Positions 1 to 8,059 of a DNA stretch of 64,000 bases are shown piece after piece; position 1 is the stretch's first letter; each line of letters begins with the position of its first letter. Both the position numbers and the translations under genes were made by a program. The stretch is from Candidatus Omnitrophota bacterium (GTDB taxonomy: Bacteria; Hinthialibacterota; Hinthialibacteria; Hinthialibacterales; Hinthialibacteraceae), in the NCBI GenBank assembly GCA_013177805.1, contig JABLXU010000023.1, forward strand, positions 21,269 to 85,268, written 5' to 3'. The notes beneath the pieces are model-generated. The model did not search any database and was not told where the DNA came from. It was given only the letters and a program-made list of their open reading frames with translations.

Positions 1-1
1 C

Positions 2-325
2 TGGCTCGGCAATGACGGGTGGCGCGCCCCCCTGCAGGCGGATCCGCCGTCAATTCTCGAGGAAATCATCGGGCCGGACGAGATTCATCTCTACCCCCGC
101 GCCAGCACCGAGCAGCGCAACTTTCTAGACGGCGTCAAAACCCGGCAGGAATGCTACGCGCCGGCGGAAACCGGCCACCGCACTATCAGTATTGCCCATA
201 TCGGCAACATCGCGATGATGCTGGGCCGCCCGTTGCGGTGGAATCCGGACCTCGAACGCTTCGTGGACGATCCCGTGGCCAACTGGCTCCTGGACCGGCC
301 GATGCGGGAACCGTGGACGCTATAA
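2..325 (+). CDS. Gfo/Idh/MocA-family oxidoreductase, C-terminal fragment (cut by window edge)
   Basis: An open frame runs from base 2 through 107 codons to the TAA at 323-325; the start lies outside the window. The motif NFLDGVKTRQECYAPAE, then GHRTISIAHIGNIAMMLGR and a final WNPDLERFVDDPVAN, is the usual C-terminal end of NAD(P)-dependent Gfo/Idh/MocA sugar or inositol oxidoreductases of the type with a long C-terminal domain. Only this substrate-domain end is visible, so the substrate and any export signal cannot be judged. It is followed after 61 bases by a second member of the family in the same direction, which suggests a tandem pair acting on related sugars. The family call is firm; the specificity is unknown. 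Confidence 0.85.
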   Translation, partial: WLGNDGWRAPLQADPPSILEEIIGPDEIHLYPRASTEQRNFLDGVKTRQECYAPAETGHRTISIAHIGNIAMMLGRPLRWNPDLERFVDDPVANWLLDRPMREPWTL

Positions 326-386
326 AATATCCGAAAATTATCCGGGCGGAACCAAGGTCCGCCCTTATCCAACAGGGAGATTGCCA

Positions 387-1706
387 ATGACACACGTGAC
401 ACGGCGGGCATTCTTAGGCAACACCGCGGCGGCCGCGGCCGCGCCGCTGTTCGGCGGACTCATTCTCGCCAGCGCGGGAACGGCGAAAGCCGCCGTCAGC
501 CCCAACGAAAAGATCCGGGTAGGCTTGATCGGGTCCGGCGGAATGGGCCAGGGCGATTTGGCGGCCTTTTTGCGCAATGACGAAGTCGATTGTCCGGTGG
601 TTTGCGACATCGACGACGCGCGGATCGCCCAAGGCATCGAACAAGTCAAAAAACACCGGGAGCATGCGGCGGACGGCGTCAAGGACTTCCGCCGGGTGCT
701 GGAACGCCAGGATGTGGACGCGGTGATCGTGGCCACGCCGGACCATTGGCACGCGCTGCCCACCGTGCTCGCCTGCCAGGCGGGCAAGGACGTATACGTC
801 GAAAAGCCCCTGGCCACCAGCGTGGCCGAAGGGCGCGCCATGCTGCGGGCGGCGCGGGCAAACCAGCGAGTGGTTCAGATGGGAACGCAATGGCGAAGCA
901 GCGAGCATTTCCAGGAAGCCGTCGATATCATCCATTCCAGTGAGCTGGGCAAAATCCGCATGGTGCGCGCGTGGGCTTACCTGGATTGGGTGGGAGGCAT
1001 CGGCAATCCGCCGGACGCCGATCCGCCCCAGGGGGTGGATTACGACATGTGGCTGGGCCCGGCCCCGAAACGGGCGTTCAATCCCAACCGGTTTCATTTC
1101 AATTTCCGATGGTTCTGGGATTACGCGGGCGGCCTGATGACCGACTGGGGTGTGCACCTGATCAATGTGGCGCTGTGGGCCATGGGTCCCACGCCGCCCA
1201 AGGCGGTCAGCAGTTCGGGCGGCAAGCTGGTGGTGGAAGACAACACCGAGACGCCGGACACGCAGATCGCCATGTACGATTTTCCCGCTTACACGCTGGT
1301 GTGGGAGCATCAAATGCTGGGCGGCGTGGGCATCGGCGGACGGCCGCACGGCCTTTCTTTCAGCGGCAGCAACGCCACGTTGATCGTGGACGGTGACGGA
1401 TGGGAAGTGATCCCCGAAAAGAACAAGGGTGTGGCCGAACGCAAGGGCAAACTCGTGACGGACGGCCGCCCCGCGCATGTCCGCAATTTTTTGGATTGCA
1501 TCGTCTCCCGCAAGGATCCCGTCGAGAACCTGGAGCTCGCGCATTTCATTTCGACGGTGGCGCATCTGGGCAACGTGGCCTTTCGCACCGGGGACCGGGT
1601 GGCCTGGAACGCCGAAACGGAATCGATCGAAAACAACGATAAAGCTAATCAGCTCTTGCGCGTGAAATACCGCAAACCTTGGACCATGCCGTATTATGAA
1701 GGGTGA
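387..1706 (+). CDS. Tat-exported Gfo/Idh/MocA-family oxidoreductase
   Basis: This is a 439-residue protein. The N-terminus has a twin-arginine signal (TRRAFLGN followed by an Ala-rich hydrophobic stretch ending near AGTAKA), so it is probably exported folded with bound NAD(P). The Rossmann motif GLIGSGGMGQGD comes next. The family motif VATPDHWHALPTVLACQAGK with EKPLATSVAEG marks the catalytic Lys region, and WDYAGGLMTDWGVHLINVA marks the substrate domain. I chose the ATG at 387 because AGGGAG lies 8 bases upstream; a TTG at 381 is too close to that site. This type is frequent in planctomycetes and related bacteria and is often linked to carbohydrate or glycoside oxidation. The window also carries tatB and tatC near 49 kb. 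The exact substrate is not known. Confidence 0.9.
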   Translation: MTHVTRRAFLGNTAAAAAAPLFGGLILASAGTAKAAVSPNEKIRVGLIGSGGMGQGDLAAFLRNDEVDCPVVCDIDDARIAQGIEQVKKHREHAADGVKDFRRVLERQDVDAVIVATPDHWHALPTVLACQAGKDVYVEKPLATSVAEGRAMLRAARANQRVVQMGTQWRSSEHFQEAVDIIHSSELGKIRMVRAWAYLDWVGGIGNPPDADPPQGVDYDMWLGPAPKRAFNPNRFHFNFRWFWDYAGGLMTDWGVHLINVALWAMGPTPPKAVSSSGGKLVVEDNTETPDTQIAMYDFPAYTLVWEHQMLGGVGIGGRPHGLSFSGSNATLIVDGDGWEVIPEKNKGVAERKGKLVTDGRPAHVRNFLDCIVSRKDPVENLELAHFISTVAHLGNVAFRTGDRVAWNAETESIENNDKANQLLRVKYRKPWTMPYYEG

Positions 1707-1722
1707 GTGATTGGGTAGGCTT

Positions 1723-1795
1723 GTCTGAATCAGGATGGCCAGGATAGCCAGGATATCAAGATGTGATGGAATACGCGCGGCGTGGTTGGCCATCC
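1723..1795 (+). repeat. AGGAT-rich dispersed repeat, copy 1
   Basis: Begins TCTGAATCAGGATGGCCAGG and continues with further CCAGGAT steps, then TGATGGAATACGCG, and ends near CCATCC. The same order of blocks recurs at 1951, 2121 and 7965. Such AGGAT-step repeats are found between genes in many bacterial genomes and have no agreed function. Confidence 0.75.
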
Positions 1796-1900
1796 AATGA
1801 ATTACTCCTTTTCCAATTTCATCTCCATTCAAAAAAGACGTCATCCCCGCAAAAGCGGAGATCCAGATTTTCGCCGGGGGCTAACCGGTATAGTTTTTTA

Positions 1901-1934
1901 CCCTCACCCCGGCCCTCTCCCAGAGGGAGAGGGA
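1901..1934. repeat. CCCTC palindromic repeat, copy 1
   Basis: The inner part CCCTCTCCCAGAGGGAGAGGG forms a hairpin with arms CCCTCTCCC and GGGAGAGGG. Related copies lie at 7925-7958 and 25318-25350. Here and at 7925 it sits directly before an AGGAT-rich repeat, so the two travel as a composite. Confidence 0.75.
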
Positions 1935-1950
1935 GAAGTATGTTTCTCAG

Positions 1951-2023
1951 TCTGAATCAGGATGGTCAGGATAGCCAGAATGACCATCATTTGATGGATT
2001 ACGCGATGCGCGCTAACCCATCC
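1951..2023 (+). repeat. AGGAT-rich dispersed repeat, copy 2
   Basis: Starts TCTGAATCAGGATGGTCAGG, later TTGATGGATTACGCG, and ends CCCATCC. It follows the CCCTC palindrome by 16 bases, the same order as the copy at 7925-8037. Confidence 0.75.
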
Positions 2024-2041
2024 CACGGATACTAAATTGAT

Positions 2042-2065
2042 AGGGGCATGTTGCGGCGTGCCCCT
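2042..2065. terminator. Hairpin followed by T-run, possible terminator
   Basis: Arms AGGGGCA (2042-2048) and TGCCCCT (2059-2065) enclose ten bases and are followed by GTTTTTG. It could end plus-strand transcripts from the oxidoreductase genes. It also resembles the common GC-rich palindrome seen at 25456-25475, so it may be a mobile palindrome that serves as a terminator. Confidence 0.45.
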
Positions 2066-2120
2066 GTTTTTGAACATACAAAGCCTCGGTCATGCGATAA
2101 GTGATTTCTTCTTTGCCTGT

Positions 2121-2190
2121 ATCTGAATAAGCAGAATAGACTGGATGACCAAGATATCGAGGGATTACATGCTACATGGCAAGCCATCCA
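2121..2190 (+). repeat. AGGAT-rich dispersed repeat, copy 3 (degenerate)
   Basis: Reads ATCTGAATAAGCAGAATAG, then CTGGATGACCAAGATATCGA, GGGATTACATG and GCCATCC. The block order matches the other copies, but with many substitutions, so it is an old copy. Confidence 0.6.
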
Positions 2191-2210
2191 GCTGATGTGA
2201 AACAATCCCT

Positions 2211-2432
2211 TCACAACTCATCCCATTCTTCCCCGGGTATCCCCGCAACGCGCAGGATTTCCTTGACCAGGCTGATAGGAATTTCGTTGGAGCCGTGGGG
2301 ATTGGGTATACGAATCTTTAACTTTCCTTTTTTCATAAATTGATGTTTCCCGCCCGACAGTGGACCTTCAAAACCTAATTTTTTGAAATTGGCGATCAAC
2401 TCCCGCCGGGATATGACGGAGGAACGAATCAC
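2211..2432 (-). CDS. hicA: HicA-family toxin (mRNA interferase)
   Basis: This 73-residue protein has the HicA fold signature: a helix with SRRELIANFKKLGFEG, then SGGKHQFMKKGKLKIRIPNP with the catalytic His in the KHQF segment, and a C-terminal helix ending with LRVAGI. HicA toxins bind double-stranded RNA and cleave mRNA in the cytoplasm until neutralised by HicB. The GTG start overlaps the hicB stop by four bases (GTGA), so the two are translationally coupled. Here the antitoxin gene comes first, the reverse of the classic hicA-hicB order but known in other genomes. The length is normal for the family and nothing looks broken. Confidence 0.9.
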   Translation of the reverse strand: MIRSSVISRRELIANFKKLGFEGPLSGGKHQFMKKGKLKIRIPNPHGSNEIPISLVKEILRVAGIPGEEWDEL

Positions 2433-2674
2433 GCGACTTCCTCATTCTTCACTTTGATCTCGATCCCTTCGGCAACCGGGATTTGATCCCCATCCCGGAT
2501 TTTCAAGATCAGCCATTCCTCCAAGACTTCCATCAATTCGTTGCGGCATTCCTCCACGGTGACGCCGGTGGCCCACACTCCTTCATAGCCAGGGATTTCC
2601 GCAAACCATTCGCCATGCTCAAGTCGTTTGTAGTTGGCTTTCCTGAGGGAAGCGTTGAGATAATCCTGAATCAT
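2429..2674 (-). CDS. hicB: HicB-family antitoxin
   Basis: This 81-residue protein carries the HicB N-terminal RNase-H-like fold, with EWFAEIPGYEGVWATGVTVE followed by ECRNELMEVLEEWLILKI. It should bind and neutralise the HicA toxin encoded next. I see no C-terminal ribbon-helix-helix or HTH domain, so this is the short HicB form and may depend on the complex for any autoregulation. It starts with ATG at 2674 behind AAGGAT about 12 bases upstream, and its last codons overlap hicA. The pair sits between repeat-rich DNA and a glycosidase gene, a typical place for a mobile toxin-antitoxin module. Confidence 0.88.
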   Translation of the reverse strand: MIQDYLNASLRKANYKRLEHGEWFAEIPGYEGVWATGVTVEECRNELMEVLEEWLILKIRDGDQIPVAEGIEIKVKNEEVA

Positions 2675-2801
2675 GATTCAGACATCCTTTTGAATCCCAT
2701 ATTTTCGACATTTTTGATCATTTCATAGATCAAAGAACTGGATAGGGCGACTTCATATATCCTGTCCGTGGACAAGAATTGGCAAAACCTGCCGCCCAAA
2801 T

Positions 2802-5096
2802 CTATTTCCTTCGCAAGATGATCGTCATTCCTTTTTTCGCAGGGATGATCAACTGCCCATCGGATCTTTTGACATCGTCTTCGGAAATGCCGTCGAGGGT
2901 GTATTCATCTTCGCCAAAGGGATTCACCAGCCGGAGGGGTTTTCCCGCTTCGGAGACAACGCGGACCTCCTGGGTTTTTCCCTCCGCGCGGCGGGCGGAG
3001 ACCAGAAACGCTCCCTCCGCCCGCAGGGTAGTAAACGCAGCTTCCCGCCAGGATTCCGGAATGGCCGGGAAGACGCGAACGATTCCCCGGTGGCTTTTCA
3101 ACAGCATCTCCTGCACTCCCGCGGCGAAGGCCATGTTGCCCTCCAGGGTGAAAGGCCGGTAGGTCATTTTGGATTTGCCCGACTGGGTCTGATCCCCGTT
3201 GAGGTGGAACGAGTTGGGCGAACAGAAGCATTCCGCGAAGATGCGCAAGACTTCCGCCGCCTTGTCACCCTGGCACGCGCGGGCGTACAGGCTGCCCAGC
3301 CAGGCATACGAATAGCCGCACCACCAATCCGGCCCCAGGCGCTCCAGTTCGGCCAGAGAACTGGCAATGGTTTTCTGGTCTTCTTCTCCGTTATCCGGAT
3401 CGATGAGCCCCAAGGGAAAAATCGCCATCAGGTGCGAGAAATGGCGGTGGGATTCACGCAGGGGGCAGTTCGGCGCCACCAGAAGGCGGCCGTCGGTTTC
3501 GTCCCTTGCCAAGGGAGGCCATTCATCCAGCATGGTGCGCCAGGTCATGGCGTCCGCTTTTTCGCCCAGTTCTTCCGCCAATTCCGCCGCCGCGCCGATC
3601 ACCCAGCGGATCAACGCCAGATCGTAATTCGTGGTGGTTTGAAACCAGGCCTCGAGACGGTTGTCGTTGATCTCCGGTGACGAGCTGAGTGGCAATTGCC
3701 TAACGCCGTTTTCACTCAGCCGCGAATGCTCGAGCAGAAATACGGCCACGTCGCGGATCCAAGGATAGGCGCGGGTTTTGAGAAAATTCCGGTCCTGGCT
3801 GTAACACCAGTGAAGATAAAAATGATGCGCCAGCCAGGCGGACGTGGTGGGCGAGCAGGTGTATTGGTGCCATCCGCCCATCGGTTCGCCCTGGATGGTC
3901 GTCACGCCCGGGACATTAAGCCCGCCCTGGTTGTAGAACCGGCGGGTCCAGTTTTTCGCTGCCGGTTGGATCTCCCACAACCAATCCAAAAACGACAAGC
4001 CTTCCTCCAAGTGATTGGCGCTGTAGCAAGGCCAATAACTGAGTTCCGTGTTCAGGTCGTGGTGATAGTCTCCTTTCCAGGGCGGAATCCGGCGTTCATC
4101 CGCGGTCCATACGGCTTGCAAGGAGATAGGTGGCGCGCCGCGCCGGGCCGTGGAACCGAATTTGTACATCTCACGGTACCATTGCGTTTCGAGAAGGGGA
4201 TCAGGAATGGCGATAGCGGATTGTTCCCAAAATTTCTTCCACCAGCGCGCATGGCTGGCCAAGTCGTCGGAGAACGTGCGGCGCAGGGCGCGGGTGACTT
4301 CGCGTTCCGCCACGGCCGCGGGATTTTTTTCGCGCGCGTTGGAGACGATCGCCCAGGCGCCATCGAAGGTCTTTGCGTCAGTTTGCCGCCACGCGCAATG
4401 AATGACGAATTCGAAGCCGCCCCAGCCTTTTTGCCTGTACGTAAGCGAGTCTTTTCCATTGATCACCTCCGGCGCGGGATAGCCCAGCGATTGCAGAGTG
4501 TGTCCGGACAGCGAGTTGGCTTGCTGGTTTCCGGATGCCTCGTCACCGCTGAAAGGCGGAGGGATCAGGCGCGGCACCACGGATTTGTCATATCCTTGGA
4601 GACGAAACCACCCCACCGGCCGGTCCGCGTGCACGAAGGCTTGCAGTTGGACACCCGATTCCCATTGCACCGTGCCGAGGGCTTGCTGGATATCGAGCGT
4701 GACTGCCTGGACCGGGCCAAACGCCGCTTGATCCAGTTCCAACCGGCCCGCGGGAATGCGGGTGGGGGCGGGATCGCGGTCGTAGGGCTTGTCGATCAGA
4801 TCCTGAACAGACTGGATGTCTTTCTCCAAGATTTTTTGATACATCCAGGCAAACGTGAACTCGGGCTTTTGAAAATTCTCCACGGGGCGGTTGTCCCACA
4901 GGTCGGCCCGGTCGAGCGAAAAGCGGAGGATTGAACCTTCCTGCCAGATCAACGCGCCCAGCATGCCGTTGCCGAGCGGTACAGCCTCATCCCAGCGGTC
5001 CGCGAGGCGTGGAAAATGGAAATCATGCGGGCCGGCCGCCGCGGCGGGGATCACAGGAAGCGCCATAATTCCAATCAGAAGCCAATACCGGTTCAT
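2802..5096 (-). CDS. Exported glycoside hydrolase, GH95-like (alpha-L-fucosidase/galactosidase family)
   Basis: This is a 764-residue protein with a Sec signal peptide (MNRYWLLIGIMALP...AAAAG). The N-terminal WDEAVPLGNGMLGALIWQEG is the mark of the GH65N-like domain of GH95 enzymes. The (alpha/alpha)6 barrel shows LNTELSYWPCYSANHLEE (near residue 349) and ESHRHFSHLMAIFPLGLI (near 547-565). It ends with the GH95-like C-terminal domain (EMLLKSHRGIVRVFPAIPESW). GH95 enzymes remove terminal alpha-1,2-L-fucose or L-galactose by inversion. In characterised members the FQIDGN motif carries a catalytic Asp; here the equivalent reads TLEGN with Glu652, so mechanism or substrate may differ. It probably acts in the periplasm. 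No strong ribosome binding site is visible before the ATG. Confidence 0.8.
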   Translation of the reverse strand: MNRYWLLIGIMALPVIPAAAAGPHDFHFPRLADRWDEAVPLGNGMLGALIWQEGSILRFSLDRADLWDNRPVENFQKPEFTFAWMYQKILEKDIQSVQDLIDKPYDRDPAPTRIPAGRLELDQAAFGPVQAVTLDIQQALGTVQWESGVQLQAFVHADRPVGWFRLQGYDKSVVPRLIPPPFSGDEASGNQQANSLSGHTLQSLGYPAPEVINGKDSLTYRQKGWGGFEFVIHCAWRQTDAKTFDGAWAIVSNAREKNPAAVAEREVTRALRRTFSDDLASHARWWKKFWEQSAIAIPDPLLETQWYREMYKFGSTARRGAPPISLQAVWTADERRIPPWKGDYHHDLNTELSYWPCYSANHLEEGLSFLDWLWEIQPAAKNWTRRFYNQGGLNVPGVTTIQGEPMGGWHQYTCSPTTSAWLAHHFYLHWCYSQDRNFLKTRAYPWIRDVAVFLLEHSRLSENGVRQLPLSSSPEINDNRLEAWFQTTTNYDLALIRWVIGAAAELAEELGEKADAMTWRTMLDEWPPLARDETDGRLLVAPNCPLRESHRHFSHLMAIFPLGLIDPDNGEEDQKTIASSLAELERLGPDWWCGYSYAWLGSLYARACQGDKAAEVLRIFAECFCSPNSFHLNGDQTQSGKSKMTYRPFTLEGNMAFAAGVQEMLLKSHRGIVRVFPAIPESWREAAFTTLRAEGAFLVSARRAEGKTQEVRVVSEAGKPLRLVNPFGEDEYTLDGISEDDVKRSDGQLIIPAKKGMTIILRRK

Positions 5097-5509
5097 GATG
5101 GATGATTGAACCTCGGACTCATTTTTTCATGCTGCTCCCAGGTTATTTTCAAATTCCATGGTACAAAAAAAGAGAGAGACCGGAAAGAGAGTTGCGGGAG
5201 GAAGGATTGGAATCAAGCGGATCAGGAAAAGCAGAATTATCCAGAGTCAACGGTTCACGCATGACCCGCCGATCGATCTTCCGGGACGACCGGCATTCTC
5301 AGCCCTTACTCAGTGGAAGAGGGAACCGGGAAGGCAGGTCAGGACTTTGTTGAATAACATGCTAACACCCCTACCTGTTCCAATTTACTTATAGAAAACT
5401 AGTACAAAAAAAGAGTGAAAAAGAAGAACATAGGTACCGGCTCACGCGCCCCTATAAAACAATCACAGGCTAGTCGAAGACCGCAGGATAGTCCGGAGGA
5501 AGCCTGGCC
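5097..5509. other. Gene-free interval with a separated 14-bp direct repeat
   Basis: No gene is supported in these 413 bases. The stretch is A-rich and purine-rich on the plus strand. GTACAAAAAAAGAG occurs at 5161-5174 and again at 5402-5415, 241 bases apart. The minus-strand promoter of the GH95-like gene must lie in the left part, and the 3' end of the wecB operon in the right part. I see no clear hairpin terminator. Confidence 0.5.
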
Positions 5510-6727
5510 TCAGCCGGCGCGCAGGGCCGGTTCGCGAAAGGGATCATACGGTTCCGGGGGGGACGTAGTGAATCCGTAGTGATACAAGATCGCGTCAACG
5601 ATCCGTTCCATGGCCCTGCCGTCTCCGTAAGGACTCACAGCCTTGGACATCGCCTGGTACTCCAGTTCGTTTTGCAACAAACGCGTCCCATGCTCCACGA
5701 TGGCTTCTTCCGAAGGACCGATCAGCCGGGCGGCGCCGGCGGCCACGCCCTCAGGGCGCTCGGTGGTGTCCCGCAGCACAAGCACCGGCTTGCCGAAGGC
5801 CGGCGCTTCTTCCTGCACGCCGCCTGAATCCGTCAGGACCAGGTGGCAGAGCGCGAGAATACCGACGAAAGAGCAGTAATTGATCGGCTTGACCAAGTGG
5901 ATCCGCTCTTTGCGGCCCAGTTGTTCTTCCACCACGCCGGCCACGGCGGGGTTGGGATGCACCGGCCAGATGACCTGAACATCCGGATCGCTCTCCACCA
6001 AGCGCGCCACCGCCCGGCAGATTTGCCGCAACGGTTCGCCGTGGTTTTCGCGCCGGTGGGCGGTGACCAGGATAGTTTTCAAATCCGCGTTCAGAAAAGG
6101 GAACTCATCGCGCGCATGATGAATGCCGCGGTCCTGCGTCAGGCGCAGCGCGTCCATGACCGGATTGCCGGTGAGGTAAACCGTGGCGGGATTGAGCCCT
6201 TCGCGCAGCAAGGTCTCATACGATTCCCGCGTAGGCGCGAAGTGCAGGTCGGCGATCACGCTGATCAGGCGGCGGTTGATCTCTTCGGGAAAGGGGCTGC
6301 GCTTGTTGTTGGTCCGCAGTCCGGCCTCGACATGTCCGACGGTGACGTTCAAGTAAAAGGCCGCCAGGGAGGCGATGAAGGCCGTGGTGGTATCGCCTTG
6401 CACCAGAATCAAATCGGGCTTTTGCTTTTCGAATTCGCGGTGCAAGGCGTTCAAGGCCCGGGAGGCGAAACCCGCCAGGGTTTGCGAATGCCGCATCAGG
6501 TTGAGGTTGATGTCCGCTTTCAACTGAAACGTATCCAGGACGTCATCCACCAGTTCGCGATGCTGACCGGTCAGAACCAGGCGGGTCTCGAACTCGCTCC
6601 GGCGGGACAGACCGATAGCGATGGGAGCCATTTTGATGGCTTCCGGCCGCGTTCCCACCAACACCAGGCATCGGAGCCGGCGGCCGGCGGGACGGAGTGG
6701 CGGGGAAATGGTTGGGCCGTTACGCAT
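5510..6727 (-). CDS. wecB: UDP-N-acetylglucosamine 2-epimerase (non-hydrolysing)
   Basis: This 405-residue protein interconverts UDP-GlcNAc and UDP-ManNAc, the entry to ManNAc-containing surface glycans. Family marks are VGTRPEAIKMAPIA, TGQHRELVDD, QGDTTTAFIASLAAFY, HVEAGLRT, PFPEEINRR, TAHRRENHGEP, PVHPNP, TDSGGVQEEAPAFGKPVLVL and RDTTERPEG. The length is normal. I chose the ATG at 6727 with AAAGGA eight bases upstream; a TTG at 6733 is too near that site. It overlaps the end of the upstream epimerase gene by eight bases and closes an operon that runs leftwards from the sugar transferase at 12.2 kb. Together with the WecG-type transferase at 9.0 kb it suggests transfer of ManNAc or a derivative to a lipid carrier. 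Confidence 0.95.
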   Translation of the reverse strand: MRNGPTISPPLRPAGRRLRCLVLVGTRPEAIKMAPIAIGLSRRSEFETRLVLTGQHRELVDDVLDTFQLKADINLNLMRHSQTLAGFASRALNALHREFEKQKPDLILVQGDTTTAFIASLAAFYLNVTVGHVEAGLRTNNKRSPFPEEINRRLISVIADLHFAPTRESYETLLREGLNPATVYLTGNPVMDALRLTQDRGIHHARDEFPFLNADLKTILVTAHRRENHGEPLRQICRAVARLVESDPDVQVIWPVHPNPAVAGVVEEQLGRKERIHLVKPINYCSFVGILALCHLVLTDSGGVQEEAPAFGKPVLVLRDTTERPEGVAAGAARLIGPSEEAIVEHGTRLLQNELEYQAMSKAVSPYGDGRAMERIVDAILYHYGFTTSPPEPYDPFREPALRAG

Positions 6728-7805
6728 GGACAAGTTCCTTTGCCTTTACCTCGTCTTGGCCGATGTACCGGGTGGCGGACGACATGCCCGGGGGAAAATC
6801 GGCGCTGGCCCGGATCGCGTCCCAGTTGTCCTTGAACCATTGTATCGTGTTTTTGAGTCCTTGTTCAAAGGACATTCGCGGTTCGTACCCCAACAGTTCA
6901 CGGGCGCGGTCGATGGAGGCCAGCAGGCGTTTCTTGGTGTCCCACACGCGGGGCTGGGCGCGTTTGATTCCGGCCGGGTTGCCCACCAGTTCGTTGATCA
7001 TTTCCGCCATTTCCAGAATCCTCACCTCCTGCCCCGAGGCGATGTTCATCTCTTGGCCGACGGCTTCTTCAAAATACCCCGCCCGCAGCAACGCGTCGAC
7101 GATGTCCATGACATAGGTAAAGTCGCGCGTTTCCTCGCCCGTGCCGGTGAACGGCAGCGGCAATCCCAGCAAGGCGCGGTAGATGAAATTGGGGATGACA
7201 TTGCGGTACTGGCCGGGGACCTCGCCGGGGCCGTACGAATTGAAGAAGCGCGTTTTCACGACGCGCAGGCCGTGATGATGATAGAAGAAGTTCGCGTAAA
7301 GTTCCCCCAGCATTTTGGTGATCTGGTAGGGGGTGGTCAGATGCATGGACATGAATTCCTCGGTCAGGGGCAGCGGCGCTTTGGAACCATAGATGGAGCA
7401 CCCGGACGACGCGTAGACGACCCGGCCGGTATCGCGCAGGGTGGCGTACTCGAAGATCCGCAGCGTGCCCATGCCGTTGACGGTCAAGTCTTTCTCGGGA
7501 TAGTCCACGGAATTCTGGTTGGCGAAAAAGGCGGCCAAGTGGTACACGATGTCCGGCTTCTCGCCAAACACCCGCTTGAGCATGACTTCATCGACGATGC
7601 TGCCCTTCACGAACAGAATGTTGGGCAGAGAGGGGATGTTCCACTCGTAGGCCGCGGACAGGTCGTCCAGGATGATGACCAGTTGCGCCCCCAGTTCGGC
7701 GATGGTCCGGGCCAGGTTGGTGCCGATGGCGCCCGCGCCGCCGGTGATCAGTACTTTTTTCCCCTGATAGTACTCTTTGTAGTTGGTGTTTTTATGGTTA
7801 TCCAT
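6720..7805 (-). CDS. NAD-dependent nucleotide-sugar epimerase/dehydratase (extended SDR)
   Basis: This is a 361-residue extended short-chain dehydrogenase. The NAD-binding motif VLITGGAGAIGTNLA starts near residue 18, and YHLAAFFANQNSV and VYASSGCSIYG follow. The active-site pair is in PYQITKMLGE, and NSYGPGEVPGQYRNVIPNF belongs to the substrate domain. It most resembles UDP-glucose/GlcNAc 4-epimerases and dTDP-sugar dehydratases; the precise reaction cannot be read from sequence. The gene overlaps wecB by eight bases, so the two are coupled. The gap to the next gene upstream holds a composite repeat, an insertion inside an otherwise tight operon. Confidence 0.88.
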   Translation of the reverse strand: MDNHKNTNYKEYYQGKKVLITGGAGAIGTNLARTIAELGAQLVIILDDLSAAYEWNIPSLPNILFVKGSIVDEVMLKRVFGEKPDIVYHLAAFFANQNSVDYPEKDLTVNGMGTLRIFEYATLRDTGRVVYASSGCSIYGSKAPLPLTEEFMSMHLTTPYQITKMLGELYANFFYHHHGLRVVKTRFFNSYGPGEVPGQYRNVIPNFIYRALLGLPLPFTGTGEETRDFTYVMDIVDALLRAGYFEEAVGQEMNIASGQEVRILEMAEMINELVGNPAGIKRAQPRVWDTKKRLLASIDRARELLGYEPRMSFEQGLKNTIQWFKDNWDAIRASADFPPGMSSATRYIGQDEVKAKELVHA

Positions 7806-7924
7806 CGATTCGCAGCCTTTTGGTTTATAGATTGGTTAATCCGGTATGTACGCGCGAGGTGGAAGGAGCATCCATTCCGCCGGGAATAATCCGGGCGGGC
7901 TTCATGGTCCACCCCTTCATGATT

Positions 7925-7958
7925 CCCTCACCCTGACCCTCTCCCAGAGGGAGAGGGG
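7925..7958. repeat. CCCTC palindromic repeat, copy 2
   Basis: The core CCCTCTCCCAGAGGGAGAGG matches the copies at 1901 and 25318 and folds into a hairpin. It sits between two co-directional genes of the glycan operon and leads directly into an AGGAT-rich repeat. Confidence 0.75.
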
Positions 7959-7964
7959 AATAGG

Positions 7965-8037
7965 TCTGAATCAGGATGGCCAGGATATCCAGGATGAGCA
8001 GGATTTGATGGATTATGCGCTGCGCGCCAGCCCATCC
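7965..8037 (+). repeat. AGGAT-rich dispersed repeat, copy 4
   Basis: The best preserved copy: TCTGAATCAGGATGGCCAGG, then ATATCCAGGATGAGCAGGAT, TTGATGGATTATGCG and GCCCATCC. It stands in the gap between two epimerase genes, opposite to their reading direction, and may affect read-through within the operon. Confidence 0.78.
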
Positions 8038-8059
8038 TTTTCTCAGGTGCAGGGTTAAT

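Larger units (their letters stand above)
1707..2210. other. Gene-free interval packed with repeat elements
   Basis: I see no convincing gene in these 504 bases. They hold three copies of an AGGAT-rich repeat (1723-1795, 1951-2023, 2121-2190), one CCCTC palindrome (1901-1934) and one GC-rich hairpin (2042-2065) followed by a T-run. The interval separates the plus-strand oxidoreductase from the minus-strand hicBA pair, so both transcription units end in it. Confidence 0.75.

Noticed and set aside
414..1844. Long open frame on the minus strand opposite the oxidoreductase gene
   Set aside because: It mirrors the codon pattern of the strongly supported plus-strand gene, shows no family motif and has no binding site. 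High GC leaves such antisense frames open.
3696..4934. 412-codon plus-strand frame opposite the GH95-like gene
   Set aside because: It lies wholly within a recognisable glycosidase on the other strand and its translation has no domain signature.
6621..7889. 422-codon plus-strand frame opposite wecB and the epimerase
   Set aside because: Shadow of two genes with clear motifs on the minus strand.
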